Shown: piece by piece, positions 24,434 through 39,100 of the stretch
Position numbering within the stretch: the stretch's first letter is position 1
How the letters are laid out: the number at the start of each line of letters is the position of its first letter
Origin: Pampus argenteus
Lineage: Eukaryota; Chordata; Actinopteri; Scombriformes; Stromateidae
Assembly: GCA_036937835.1 (NCBI GenBank)
Contig: CM072864.1
Location: 23,210,501-23,274,500 of the forward strand
DNA length: 64,000 nucleotides
Direction of reading: 5' to 3'
Program-made: the position numbers and the translations under genes
The notes under the pieces: model-generated
Seen by the model: the letters and a program-made list of their open reading frames with translations, nothing else
The model's database searches: none
What the model was told of the DNA's origin: nothing

Positions 24434-27400
24434 TCAATCTAAACCATGTTTGCCATCAACAAGTAACTGATTTCTAATGATTAGGACCAAAAAACTCACT
24501 TCTGAGAGCTTCCTGGAGCTTTTACTGTAACATTTGTAAAAAAAATTGCTTTCTCTCTGCGAGAGAAGGCCAAAACTGACAACTACAGTTTTTCTTAAAC
24601 AAGGAGCAATATTTTCAATCAAAACCATGTTTGCCATCAACAAGTAACTGATTTCTAATGATTAGGACCAAAAAACTCACTTCTGAGAGCTTCCTGCAGC
24701 TTTTACTGTAACATTTGTAAAAATAGCTTTCTCTCAGGCCAAAACTGACAACTACAGTTTTTCTCAAACAAGGAGCAATATTTTCAATCAAAACCATGTG
24801 TGCCATCAACAAGTAACTGATTTCTAATGATTAGGACCAAAACACTCACTTCTGAGAGCTTCCTGCAGCTTTTACTGTAACATTTGTAAAAATTGCTTTC
24901 TCTGAGGCCAAAACTGACAACTACAGTTTTTATTAAACAAGTAGCAATATTTTCAATCAAAACCATGTTTACCATCAACAAGTAACTAATTTCTAATGAT
25001 TAGGACCAAAAAACTCACTTCTGAGAGCTTCCTGCAGCTTTTACTGTAACATTTGTAAAAAAAAATAGCTTTCTCTCGGCGAGAGAAGGCCAACACTGAC
25101 AACTACAGTTTTTCTTAAACAAGGAGCAATATTTTCAATCAAAACCATGTTTGCCATCAACAAGTAACTGATTTCTAATGATTAGGACCAAAAAACTCAC
25201 TTCTGAGAGCTTCCTGCAGCTTTTACTGTAACATTTGTTAAAAAATAGCTTTCTCTGGGCAATAGAAGGCCAACACTGACAACTACAGTTTTTCTTAAAC
25301 AAGGAGCAATATTTTCAATCAAAACCATGTTTGCCATCAACAAGTAACTGATTTCTAATGATTAGGACCAAAAAACTCACTTCTGAGAGCTTCCTGCAGC
25401 TTTTACTGTAACATTTGTAAAAATAGCTTTGTCTGGGCGAGAGAAGGCCAAAACTGACAACTACAGTTTTTCTTAAACAAGGAGCAATATTTTCAATCTA
25501 AACCATGTTTGCCATCAACAAGTAACTGATTTCTAATGATTAGGACCAAAAAACTCACTTCTGAGAGCTTCCTGGAGCTTTTACTGTAACATTTGTAAAA
25601 AAAATTGCTTTCTCTCTGCGAGAGAAGGCCAAAACTGACAACTACAGTTTTTCTTAAACAAGGAGCAATATTTTCAATCAAAACCATGTTTGCCATCAAC
25701 AAGTAACTGATTTCTAATGATTAGGACCAAAAAACTCACTTCTGAGAGCTTCCTGCAGCTTTTACTGTAACATTTGTAAAAATAGCTTTCTCTCAGGCCA
25801 AAACTGACAACTACAGTTTTTCTCAAACAAGGAGCAATATTTTCAATCAAAACCATGTGTGCCATCAACAAGTAACTGATTTCTAATGATTAGGACCAAA
25901 ACACTCACTTCTGAGAGCTTCCTGCAGCTTTTACTGTAACATTTGTAAAAATTGCTTTCTCTGAGGCCAAAACTGACAACTACAGTTTTTCTTAAACAAG
26001 GAGCAATATTTTCAATCAAAACCATGTTTACCATCAACAAGTAACTAATTTCTAATGATTAGGACCAAAAAACTCACTTCTGAGAGCTTCCTGCAGCTTT
26101 TACTGTAACATTTGTAAAAATTGCTTTCTCTGAGGCCAAAACTGACAACTACAGTTTTTCTTAAACAAGGAGCAATATTTTCAATCAAAACCATGTTTGC
26201 CATCAACAAGTAACTGATTTCTAATGATTAGGACCAAAAAACTCACTTCTGAGAGCTTCCTGCAGCTTTTACTGTAACATTTGTTAAAAAATAGCTTTCT
26301 CTGGGCAAGAGAAGGCCAACACTGACAACTACAGTTTTTCTTAAACAAGGAGCAATATTTTCAATCAAAACCATGTTTGCCATCAACAAGTAACTGATTT
26401 CTAATGATTAGGACCAAAAAACTCACTTCTGAGAGCTTCCTGCAGCTTTTACTGTAACATTTGTTAAAAAATAGCTTTCTCTGGGCAAGAGAAGGCCAAC
26501 ACTGACAACTACAGTTTTTCTTAAACAAGGAGCAATATTTTCAATCAAAACCATGTTTGCCATCAACAAGTAACTGATTTCTAATGATTAGGACCAAAAA
26601 ACTCACTTCTGAGAGCTTCCTGCAGCTTTTACTGTAACATTTGTAAAAATAGCTTTGTCTGGGCGAGAGAAGGCCAAAACTGACAACTACAGTTTTTCTT
26701 AAACAAGGAGCAATATTTTCAATCTAAACCATGTTTGCCATCAACAAGTAACTGATTTCTAATGATTAGGACCAAAAAACTCACTTCTGAGAGCTTCCTG
26801 GAGCTTTTACTGTAACATTTGTAAAAAAAATTGCTTTCTCTCTGCGAGAGAAGGCCAAAACTGACAACTACAGTTTTTCTTAAACAAGGAGCAATATTTT
26901 CAATCAAAACCATGTTTGCCATCAACAAGTAACTGATTTCTAATGATTAGGACCAAAAAACTCACTTCTGAGAGCTTCCTGCAGCTTTTACTGTAACATT
27001 TGTAAAAATAGCTTTCTCTCAGGCCAAAACTGACAACTACAGTTTTTCTCAAACAAGGAGCAATATTTTTAATCAAAACCATGTGTGCCATCAACAAGTA
27101 ACTGATTTCTAATGATTAGGACCAAAACACTCACTTCTGAGAGCTTCCTGCAGCTTTTACTGTAACATTTGTTAAAAAATAGCTTTCTCTGGGCAAGAGA
27201 AGGCCAACACTGACAACTACAGTTTTTCTTAAACAAGGAGCAATATTTTCAATCAAAACCATGTTTGCCATCAACAAGTAACTGATTTCTAATGATTAGG
27301 ACCAAAAAACTCACTTCTGAGAGCTTCCTGCAGCTTTTACTGTAACATTTGTAAAAATAGCTTTGTCTGGGCGAGAGAAGGCCAAAACTGACAACTACAG

Positions 27401-27974
27401 TTTTTCTTAAACAAGGAGCAATATTTTCAATCTAAACCATGTTTGCCATCAACAAGTAACTGATTTCTAATGATTAGGACCAAAAAACTCACTTCTGAGA
27501 GCTTCCTGGAGCTTTTACTGTAACATTTGTAAAAAAAATTGCTTTCTCTCTGCGAGAGAAGGCCAAAACTGACAACTACAGTTTTTCTTAAACAAGGAGC
27601 AATATTTTCAATCAAAACCATGTTTGCCATCAACAAGTAACTGATTTCTAATGATTAGGACCAAAAAACTCACTTCTGAGAGCTTCCTGCAGCTTTTACT
27701 GTAACATTTGTAAAAATAGCTTTCTCTCAGGCCAAAACTGACAACTACAGTTTTTCTCAAACAAGGAGCAATATTTTTAATCAAAACCATGTGTGCCATC
27801 AACAAGTAACTGATTTCTAATGATTAGGACCAAAACACTCACTTCTGAGAGCTTCCTGCAGCTTTTACTGTAACATTTGTAAAAATTGCTTTCTCTGAGG
27901 CCAAAACTGACAACTACAGTTTTTCTTAAACAAGGAGCAATATTTTCAATCAAAACCATGTTTACCATCAACAA
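24434..27974 (-). repeat. Amplified module marked by a 181-bp monomer, four copies
   Basis: A distinctive 181-bp monomer (CCTGGAGC, a long A run before TTGCTTTC, CTCTCTGCGAGAG, and AATCTAAACC at its end) starts at 24434, 25493, 26719 and 27427. Each time it is followed by a monomer ending AACCATGTGTGCC (24615, 25674, 26900, 27608) and preceded by a GTCTGGGCGAG long copy. Spacings are 1059, 1226 and 708 bp, so the flanking material varies. No copy is seen in block B; the nearest relatives are at 53135 and 55901 in block A. Confidence 0.85.
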
Positions 27975-30900
27975 GTAACTAATTTCTAATGATTAGGACC
28001 AAAAAACTCACTTCTGAGAGCTTCCTGCAGCTTTTACTGTAACATTTGTAAAAATTGCTTTCTCTGAGGCCAAAACTGACAACTACAGTTTTTCTTAAAC
28101 AGGGAGCAATATTTTCAATCAAAACCATGTTTGCCATCAACAAGTAACTGATTTTGAATGATTAGGACCAAAAAACTCACTTCTGAGAGCTTCCTGCAGC
28201 TTTTACTGTAACATTTGTTAAAAAATAGCTTTCTCTGGGCAAGAGAAGGCCAACACTGACAACTACAGTTTTTTTTAAACAAGGAGCAATATTTTCAATC
28301 AAAACCATGTTTGCCATCAACAAGTAACTGATTTCTAATGATTAGGACCAAAAAACTCACTTCTGAGAGTTTCCTGCAGCTTTTACTGTAACATTTGTAA
28401 AAATAGTTTTCTCTGGGCGAGAGAAGGCCAAAACTGACAACTACAGTTTTTCTTAAACAAGGAGCAATATTTTCATTCAAAACCATGTTTGCCATCAACA
28501 AGTAACTGATTTCTAATGATTAGGACCAAAAAACTCACTTCTGAGAGCTTCCTGCAGCTTTTACTGTAACATTTGTTAAAAAATAGCTTTCTCTGGGCAA
28601 GAGAAGGCCAACACTGACAACTACAGTTTTTTTTAAACAAGGAGCAATATTTTCAATCAAAACCATGTTTGCCATCAACAAGTAACTGATTTCTAATGAT
28701 TAGGACCAAAAAACTCACTTCTGAGAGTTTCCTGCAGCTTTTACTGTAACATTTGTAAAAATAGTTTTCTCTGGGCGAGAGAAGGCCAAAACTGACAACT
28801 ACAGTTTTTCTTAAACAAGGAGCAATATTTTCATTCAAAACCATGTTTACCATCAACAAGTAACTGATTTCTAATGATTAGGACCAAAAAACTCACTTCT
28901 GAGAGCTTCCTGCAGCTTTTACTGTAACATTTGTAAAAATTGCTTTCTCTGAGGCCAAAACTGACAACTACAGTTTTTCTTAAACAAGGAGCAATATTTT
29001 CAATCAAAACCATGTTTGCCATCAACAAGTAACTGATTTCTAATGATTAGGACCAAAACACTCACTTCTGAGAGCTTCCTGCAGCTTTTACTGTAACATT
29101 TGTAAAAATTGCTTTCTCTGAGGCCAAAACTGACAACTACAGTTTTTCTTAAACAAGGAGCAATATTTTCAATCAAAACCATGTTTACCATCAACAAGTA
29201 ACTAATTTCTAATGATTAGGACCAAAAAACTCACTTCTGAGAGCTTCCTGCAGCTTTTACTGTAACATTTGTAAAAATTGCTTTCTCTGAGGCCAAAACT
29301 GACAACTACAGTTTTTCTTAAACAAGGAGCAATATTTTCAATCAAAACCATGTTTGCCATCAACAAGTAACTGATTTTGAATGATTAGGACCAAAAAACT
29401 CACTTCTGAGAGCTTCCTGCAGCTTTTACTGTAACATTTGTTAAAAAATAGCTTTCTCTGGGCAAGAGAAGGCCAACACTGACAACTACAGTTTTTTTTA
29501 AACAAGGAGCAATATTTTCAATCAAAACCATGTTTGCCATCAACAAGTAACTGATTTCTAATGATTAGGACCAAAAAACTCACTTCTGAGAGTTTCCTGC
29601 AGCTTTTACTGTAACATTTGTAAAAATAGTTTTCTCTGGGCGAGAGAAGGCCAAAACTGACAACTACAGTTTTTCTTAAACAAGGAGCAATATTTTCATT
29701 CAAAACCATGTTTGCCATCAACAAGTAACTGATTTCTAATGATTAGGACCAAAAAACTCACTTCTGAGAGCTTCCTGCAGCTTTTACTGTAACATTTGTT
29801 AAAAAATAGCTTTCTCTGGGCAAGAGAAGGCCAACACTGACAACTACAGTTTTTTTTAAACAAGGAGCAATATTTTCAATCAAAACCATGTTTGCCATCA
29901 ACAAGTAACTGATTTCTAATGATTAGGACCAAAAAACTCACTTCTGAGAGTTTCCTGCAGCTTTTACTGTAACATTTGTAAAAATAGTTTTCTCTGGGCG
30001 AGAGAAGGCCAAAACTGACAACTACAGTTTTTCTTAAACAAGGAGCAATATTTTCATTCAAAACCATGTTTACCATCAACAAGTAACTGATTTCTAATGA
30101 TTAGGACCAAAAAACTCACTTCTGAGAGCTTCCTGCAGCTTTTACTGTAACATTTGTAAAAATTGCTTTCTCTGAGGCCAAAACTGACAACTACAGTTTT
30201 TCTTAAACAAGGAGCAATATTTTCAATCAAAACCATGTTTGCCATCAACAAGTAACTGATTTCTAATGATTAGGACCAAAAAACTCACTTCTGAGAGCTT
30301 CCTGCAGCTTTTACTGTAACATTTGTAAAAATAGCTTTCTCTCAGCCCAAAACTGACAACTACAGTTTTTCTTAAACAAGGAGCAATATTTTCAATCAAA
30401 ACCATGTTTACCATCAACAAGTAACTGATTTCTAATGATTAGGACCAAAACACTCACTTCTGAGAGCTTCCTGCAGCTTTTACTGTAACATTTGTAAAAA
30501 TAGCTTTCTCTCAGTCCAAAACTGACCACTACAGTTTTTCTCAAACAAGGAGCAATATTTTTAATCAAAACCATGTTTGCCATCAACAAGTAACTGATTT
30601 CTAATGATTAGGACCAAAAAACTCACTTCTGAGAGCTTCCTGCAGCTTTTACTGTAACATTTGTAAAAATAGCTTTCTCTCAGGCCAAAACTGACAACTA
30701 CAGTTTTTCTTGAACAAGGAGCAATATTTTCAATCAAAGTCATGTTTACCATCAACAAGTAACTAATTTCTAATGATTAGGACCAAAAAACTCACTTCTG
30801 AGAGCTTCCTGCAGCTTTTACTGTAACATTTGTAAAAATTGCTTTCTCTGAGGCCAAAACTGACAACTACAGTTTTTCTTAAACAAGGAGCAATATTTTC

Positions 30901-32689
30901 AATCAAAACCATGTTTGCCATCAACAAGTAACTGATTTCTAATGATTAGGACCAAAAAACTCACTTCTGAGAGCTTCCTGCAGCTTTTACTGTAACATTT
31001 GTAAAAAAATAGCTTTCTCTGGGCAAGAGAAGGCCAACACTGACAACTACAGTTTTTCTTAAACAAGGAGCAATATTTTCAATCAAAACCATGTTTGCCA
31101 TCAACAAGTAACTGATTTCTAATGATTAGGACCAAAAAACTCACTTCTGAGAGCTTCCTGCAGCTTTTACTGTAACATTTGTTAAAAAATAGCTTTCTCT
31201 GGGCAAGAGAAGGCCAACACTGACAACTACAGTTTTTCTTAAACAAGGAGCAATATTTTCAATCAAAACCATGTTTACCATCAACAAGTAACTAATTTCT
31301 AATGATTAGGACCAAAAAACTCACTTCTGAGAGCTTCCTGCAGCTTTTACTGTAACATTTGTAAAAATAGCTTTGTCTGGGCGAGAGAAGGCCAAAACTG
31401 ACAACTACAGTTTTTCTTAAACAAGGAGCAATATTTTCAATCAAAACCATGTTTGCCATCAACAAGTAACTGATTTCTAATGATTAGGACCAAAAAACTC
31501 ACTTCTGAGAGCTTCCTGCAGCTTTTACTGTAACATTTGTAAAAATAGCTTTCTCTCAGGCCAAAACTGACAACTACAGTTTTTCTCAAACAAGGAGCAA
31601 TATTTTTAATCAAAACCATGTGTGCCATCAACAAGTAACTGATTTCTAATGATTAGGACCAAAACACTCACTTCTGAGAGCTTCCTGCAGCTTTTACTGT
31701 AACATTTGTAAAAATTGCTTTCTCTGAGGCCAAAACTGACAACTACAGTTTTTCTTAAACAAGGAGCAATATTTTCAATCAAAACCATGTTTACCATCAA
31801 CAAGTAACTAATTTCTAATGATTAGGACCAAAAAACTCACTTCTGAGAGCTTCCTGCAGCTTTTACTGTAACATTTGTAAAAATTGCTTTCTCTGAGGCC
31901 AAAACTGACAACTACAGTTTTTCTTAAACAAGGAGCAATATTTTCAATCAAAACCATGTTTGCCATCAACAAGTAACTGATTTTGAATGATTAGGACCAA
32001 AAAACTCACTTCTGAGAGCTTCCTGCAGCTTTTACTGTAACATTTGTTAAAAAATAGCTTTCTCTGGGCAAGAGAAGGCCAACACTGACAACTACAGTTT
32101 TTTTTAAACAAGGAGCAATATTTTCAATCAAAACCATGTTTGCCATCAACAAGTAACTGATTTCTAATGATTAGGACCAAAAATCTCACTTCTGAGAGTT
32201 TCCTGCAGCTTTTACTGTAACATTTGTAAAAATAGTTTTCTCTGGGCGAGAGAAGGCCAAAACTGACAACTACAGTTTTTCTTAAACAAGGAGCAATATT
32301 TTCATTCAAAACCATGTTTGCCATCAACAAGTAACTGATTTTGAATGATTAGGACCAAAAAACTCACTTCTGAGAGCTTCCTGCAGCTTTTACTGTAACA
32401 TTTGTTAAAAAATAGCTTTCTCTGGGCAAGAGAAGGCCAACACTGACAACTACAGTTTTTTTTAAACAAGGAGCAATATTTTCAATCAAAACCATGTTTG
32501 CCATCAACAAGTAACTGATTTCTAATGATTAGGACCAAAAAACTCACTTCTGAGAGTTTCCTGCAGCTTTTACTGTAACATTTGTAAAAATAGTTTTCTC
32601 TGGGCGAGAGAAGGCCAAAACTGACAACTACAGTTTTTCTTAAACAAGGAGCAATATTTTCATTCAAAACCATGTTTACCATCAACAAG
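27777..32689 (-). repeat. 1223-bp tandem duplication plus distant partial copy
   Basis: Copies run 27777-28999 and 29000-30222. Monomers at 27777, 28295, 28653 and 28831 recur 1223 bp later at 29000, 29518, 29876 and 30054. A further partial copy lies 3829 bp from the first (27608/31437, 27777/31606, 28295/32124, 28653/32482). Marks are GAGAGTTTCCTGC, AAATAGTTTTCTCTGGGCG, TTTTCATTCAAAACC and the GTTTTTTTTAAAC run. This amplification helps explain why B' is longer than B. Confidence 0.85.
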
Positions 32690-33196
32690 TAACTGATTTC
32701 TAATGATTAGGACCAAAAAACTCACTTCTGAGAGCTTCCTGCAGCTTTTACTGTAACATTTGTAAAAAATAGCTTTCTCTCAGGCCAAAACTGACAACTA
32801 CAGTTTTTCTTAAACAAGGAGCAATATTTTCAATCAAAACCATGTTTACCATCAACAAGTAACTGATTTCTAATGATTAGGACCAAAACACTCACTTCTG
32901 AGAGCTTCCTGCAGCTTTTACTGTAACATTTGTAAAAATAGCTTTCTCTCAGTCCAAAACTGACCACTACAGTTTTTCTCAAACAAGGAGCAATATTTTT
33001 AATCAAAACCATGTTTGCCATCAACAAGTAACTGATTTCTAATGATTAGGACCAAAAAACTCACTTCTGAGAGCTTCCTGCAGCTTTTACTGTAACATTT
33101 GTAAAAATAGCTTTCTCTCAGGCCAAAACTGACAACTACAGTTTTTCTTGAACAAGGAGCAATATTTTCAATCAAAGTCATGTTTACCATCAACAA
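30392..33196 (-). repeat. Two-monomer block repeated at 2438-bp offset
   Basis: The pair at 30392 and 30561 recurs at 32830 and 32999. Shared marks are CTCAGTCCAAAACTGACCAC, TTTTTAATCAAAACC, CTTGAACAAGG and CAAAGTCATGTTTACC. A related pair without all the marks starts at 33874 and 34212. Confidence 0.75.
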
Positions 33197-36100
33197 GTAA
33201 CTAATTTCTAATGATTAGGACCAAAAAACTCACTTCTGAGAGCTTCCTGCAGCTTTTACTGTAACATTTGTAAAAATTGCTTTCTCTGAGGCCAAAATTG
33301 ACAACTACAGTTTTTCTTAAACAAGGAGCAATATTTTCAATCAAAACCATGTTTGCCATCAACAAGTAACTGATTTCTAATGATTAGGACCAAAAAACTC
33401 ACTTCTGAGAGCTTCCTGCAGCTTTTACTGTAACATTTGTAAAAAATAGGTTTGTCTGGGCGAGAGAAGGCCAAAACTGACAACTACAGTTTTTCTTAAA
33501 CAAGGGGCAATATTTTCAATCAAAACCATGTTTGCCATCAACAAGTAACTGATTTTGAATGATTAGGACCAAAAAACTCACTTCTGAGAGCTTCCTGCAG
33601 CTTTTACTGTAACATTTGTTAAAAAATAGCTTTCTCTGGGCAAGAGAAGGCCAACACTGACAACTACAGTTTTTCTTAAACAAGGAGCAATATTTTCAAT
33701 CAAAACCATGTTTGCCATCAACAAGTAACTGATTTCTAATGATTAGGACCAAAAAACTCACTTCTGAGAGCTTCCTGCAGCTTTTACTGTAACATTTGTA
33801 AAAATAGCTTTCTCTGGGCGAGAGAAGGCCAAAACTGACAACTACAGTTTTTCTTAAACAAGGAGCAATATTTTCAATCAAAACCATGTTTGCCATCAAC
33901 AAGTAACTCATTTCTAATGATTAGGACCAAAAAACTCACTTCTGAGAGCTTCCTGCAGCTTTTACTGTAACATTTGTAAAAATAGCTTTCTCTCAGGCCA
34001 AAACTGACCACTACAGTTTTTCTCAAACAAGGAGCAATATTTTTAATCAAAACCATGTTTGCCATCAACAAGTAACTGATTTCTAATGATTAGGACCAAA
34101 AAACTCACTTCTGAGAGCTTCCTGCAGCTTTTACTGTAACATTTGTAAAAATAGCTTTCTCTCAGGCCAAAACTGACAACTACAGTGTTTCTTAAACAAG
34201 GAGCAATATTTTCAATCAAAACCATGTTTGCCATCAACAAGTAACTGATTTCTAATGATTAGGACCAAAAAACTCACTTCTGAGAGCTTCCTGCAGCTTT
34301 TACTGTAACATTTGTAAAAATAGCTTTCTCTCAGGCCAAAACTGACATCTACAGTTTTTCTTGAACAAGGAGCAATATTTTCAATCAAAATCATGTTTAC
34401 CATCAACAAGTAACTAATTTCTAATGATTAGGACCAAAAAACTCACTTCTGAGAGCTTCCTGCAGCTTTTACTGTAACATTTGTAAAAATTGCTTTCTCT
34501 GAGGCCAAAACTGACAACTACAGTTTTTCTTAAACAAGGAGCAATATTTTCAATCAAAACCATGTTTGCCATCAACAAGTAACTGATTTCTAATGATTAG
34601 GACCAAAAAACTCACTTCTGAGAGCTTCCTGCAGCTTTTACTGTAACATTTGTAAAAATAGCTTTCTCTCAGGCCAAAACTGACAACTACAGTTTTTCTT
34701 AAACAAGGAGCAATATTTTCAATCAAAACCATGTTTGCCATCAACAAGTAACTCATTTCTAATGATTAGGACCAAAAAACTCATTCTGAGAGCTTCCTGC
34801 AGCTTTTACTGTAACATTAGTAAAAATAGCTTTCTCTCAGGCCAAAACTGACAACTACAGTTTTTCTTAAACAAGGAGCAATATTTTCAATCAAAACCAT
34901 GTTTACCATCAACAAGTAACTAATTTCTAATGATTAGGACCAAAAAACTCACTTCTGAGAGCTTCCTGCAGCTTTTACTGTAACATTTGTAAAAATAGCT
35001 TTCTCTGAGGCCAAAACTGACAACTACAGTTTTTCTTAAACAAGGAGCAATATTTTCAATCAAAACCATGTTTGCCATCAACAAGTAACTGATTTTGAAT
35101 GATTAGGACCAAAAAACTCACTTCTGAGAGCTTCCTGCAGCTTTTACTGTAACATTTGTTAAAAAATAGCTTTCTCTGGGCAAGAGAAGGCCAACACTGA
35201 CAACTACAGTTTTTTTTAAACAAGGAGCAATATTTTCAATCAAAACCATGTTTGCCATCAACAAGTAACTGATTTCTAATGATTAGGACCAAAAAACTCA
35301 CTTCTGAGAGTTTCCTGCAGCTTTTACTGTAACATTTGTAAAAATAGTTTTCTCTGGGCGAGAGAAGGCCAAAACTGACAACTACAGTTTTTCTTAAACA
35401 AGGAGCAATATTTTCATTCAAAACCATGTTTACCATCAACAAGTAACTGATTTCTAATGATTAGGACCAAAAAATTCACTTCTGAGAGCTTCCTGCAGCT
35501 TTTACTGTAACATTTGTAAAAATTGCTTTCTCTGAGGCCAAAACTGACAACTACAGTTTTTCTTAAACAAGGAGCAATATTTTCAATCAAAACCATGTTT
35601 GCCATCAACAAGTAACTGATTTCTAATGATTAGGACCAAAAAACTCACTTCTGAGAGCTTCCTGCAGCTTTTACTGTAACATTTGTAAAAATAGCTTTCT
35701 CTCAGGCCAAAACTGACAACTACAGTTTTTCTTAAACAAGGAGCAATATTTTCAATCAAAACCATGTTTACCATCAACAAGTAACTGATTTCTAATGATT
35801 AGGACCAAAACACTCACTTCTGAGAGCTTCCTGCAGCTTTTACTGTAACATTTGTAAAAATAGCTTTCTCTCAGGCCAAAACTGACAACTACAGTGTTTC
35901 TTAAACAAGGAGCAATATTTTCAATCAAAACCATGTTTGCCATCAACAAGTAACTGATTTCTAATGATTAGGACCAAAAAACTCACTTCTGAGAGCTTCC
36001 TGCAGCTTTTACTGTAACATTTGTAAAAAATAGCTTTGTCTGGGCGAGAGAAGGCCAAAACTGACAACTACAGTTTTTCTTAAACAAGGAGCAATATTTT

Positions 36101-39100
36101 CAATCAAAACCATGTTTGCCATCAACAAGTAACTGATTTTGAATGATTAGGACCAAAAAACTCACTTCTGAGAGCTTCCTGCAGCTTTTACTGTGACATT
36201 TGTTAAAAAATAGCTTTCTCTGGGCAAGAGAAGGCCAACACTGACAACTACAGTTTTTCTTAAACAAGGAGCAATATTTTCAATCAAAACCATGTTTGCC
36301 ATCAACAAGTAACTGATTTCTAATGATTAGGACCAAAAAACTCACTTCTGAGAGCTTCCTGCAGCTTTTACTGTAACATTTGTAAAAATTGCTTTCTCTG
36401 AGGCCAAAACTGACAACTACAGTTTTTCTTAAACAAGGAGCAATATTTTCAATCAAAACCATGTTTGCCATCAACAAGTAACTGATTTCTAATGATTAGG
36501 ACCAAAAAACTCACTTCTGAGAGCTTCCTGCAGCTTTTACTGTAACATTTGTAAAAATTGCTTTCTCTCAGGCCAAAACTGACAACTACAGTTTTTCTTA
36601 AACAAGGAGCAATATTTTCAATCAAAACCATGTTTACCATCAACAAGTAACTGATTTCTAATGATTAGGACCAAAAAACTCACTTCTGAGAGCTTCCTGC
36701 AGCTTTTACTGTAACATTTGTAAAAATAGCTTTGTCTGGGCGAGAGAAGGCCAAAACTGACAACTACAGTTTTTCTTAAACAAGGAGCAATATTTTCAAT
36801 CAAAACCATGTTTGCCATCAACAAGTAACTGATTTTGAATGATTAGGACCAAAAAACTCACTTCTGAGAGCTTCCTGCAGCTTTTACTGTAACATTTGTT
36901 AAAAAATAGCTTTCTCTGGGCAAGAGAAGGCCAACACTGACAACTACAGTTTTTCTTAAACAAGGAGCAATATTTTCAATCAAAACCATGTTTGCCATCA
37001 ACAAGTAACTGATTTCTAATGATTAGGACCAAAAAACTCACTTCTGAGAGCTTCCTGCAGCTTTTACTGTAACATTTGTAAAAATAGCTTTGTCTGGGCG
37101 AGAGAAGGCCAAAACTGACAACTACAGTTTTTCTTAAACAAGGAGCAATATTTTCAATCAAAACCATGTTTGCCATCAACAAGTAACTGATTTTGAATGA
37201 TTAGGACCAAAAAACTCACTTCTGAGAGCTTCCTGCAGCTTTTACTGTAACATTTGTAAAAATAGCTTTCTCTCAGGCCAAAACTGACAACTACAGTTTT
37301 TCTTAAACAAGGAGCAATATCTTCAATCAAAACCATGTTTGCCATCAACAAGTAACTGATTTCTAATGATTAGGACCAAAAAACTCACTTCTGAGAGCTT
37401 CCTGCAGCTTTTACTGTAACATTTGTAAAAAATAGCTTTCTCTCAGGCCAAAACTGACAACTACAGTTTGTCTTAAACAAGGAGCAATATTTTCAATCAA
37501 AACCATGTTTGCCATCAACAAGTAACTGATTTTGAATGATTAGGACCAAAAAACTCACTTCTGAGAGCTTCCTGCAGCTTTTACTGTAACATTTGTTAAA
37601 AAATAGCTTTCTCTGGGCAAGAGAAGGCCAACACTGACAACTACAGTTTTTCTTAAACAAGGAGCAATATTTTCAATCAAAACCATGTTTGCCATCAACA
37701 AGTAACTGATTTCTAATGATTAGGACCAAAAAACTCACTTCTGAGAGCTTCCTGCAGCTTTTACTGTAACATTTGTAAAAATAGCTTTCTCTCAGGCCAA
37801 AACTGACAACTACAGTTTTTCTTAAACAAGGAGCAATATTTTCAATCAAAACCATGTTTGCCATCAACAAGTAACTCATTTCTAATGATTAGGACCAAAA
37901 AACTCACTTCTGAGAGCTTCCTGCAGCTTTTACTGTAACATTAGTAAAAATAGCTTTCTCTCAGGCCAAAACTGACAACTACAATTTTTCTTAAACAAGG
38001 AGCAATATTTTCAATCAAAACCATGTTTACCATCAACAAGTAACTGATTTCTAATGATTAGGACCAAAAAACTCACTTCTGAGAGCTTCCTGCAGCTTTT
38101 ACTGTAACATTTGTAAAAATAGCTTTCTCTCAGGCCAAAACTGACAACTACAGTTTTTCTTAAAGAAGGAGCAATATTTTCAATCAAAACCATGTTTGCC
38201 ATCAACAAGTAACTGATTTCTAATGATTAGGACCAAAAAACTCACTTCTGAGAGCTTCCTGCAGCTTTTACTGTAACATTTGTAAAAATAGCTTTCTCTC
38301 AGGCCAAAACTGACAACTACAGTTTTTCTTAAACAAGGAGCAATGTTTTCAATCAAAACTATGTTTGCCATCAACAAGTAACTGATTTCTAATGATTAGG
38401 ACCAAAAAACTCACTTCTGAGAGCTTCCTGCAGCTTTTACTGTAACATTTGTAAAAATAGCTTTCTCTCAGGCCAAAACTGACAACTACAGTTTTTCTTA
38501 AACAAGGAGCAATATTTTCAATCAAAACCATGTTTGCCATCAACAAGTAACTGATTTCTGATGATTAGGACCAAAAAACTCACTTCTGAGACCTTCCTGC
38601 AGCTTTTACTGTAACATTTGTAAAAATAGCTTTCTCTCAGGCCAAAACTGACAACTACAGTTTTTCTTAAACAAGGAGCAATATTTTCAATCAAAACCAT
38701 GTTTGCCATCAACAAGTAACTGATTTCTAATGATTAGGACCAAAAAACTCACTTTTGAGAGCTTCCTGCAGCTTTTACTGTAACATTTGTAAAAATTGCT
38801 TTCTCTGAGGCCAAAACTGACAACTACAGTTTTTCTTAAACAAGGAGCAATATTTTCAATCAAAACCATGTTTGCCATCAACAAGTAACTGATTTCTAAT
38901 GATTAGGACCAAAAAACTCACTTCTGAGAGCTTGCTGCAGCTTTTACTGTAACATTTGTAAAAATAGCTTTCTCTCAGGGCAAAACTGACAACTACAGTT
39001 TTTCTTAAACAAGGAGCAATATTTTCAATCAAAACCATGTTTACCATCAACAAGTAACTGATTTCTAATGATTAGGACCAAAAAACTCACTTCTGAGAGC

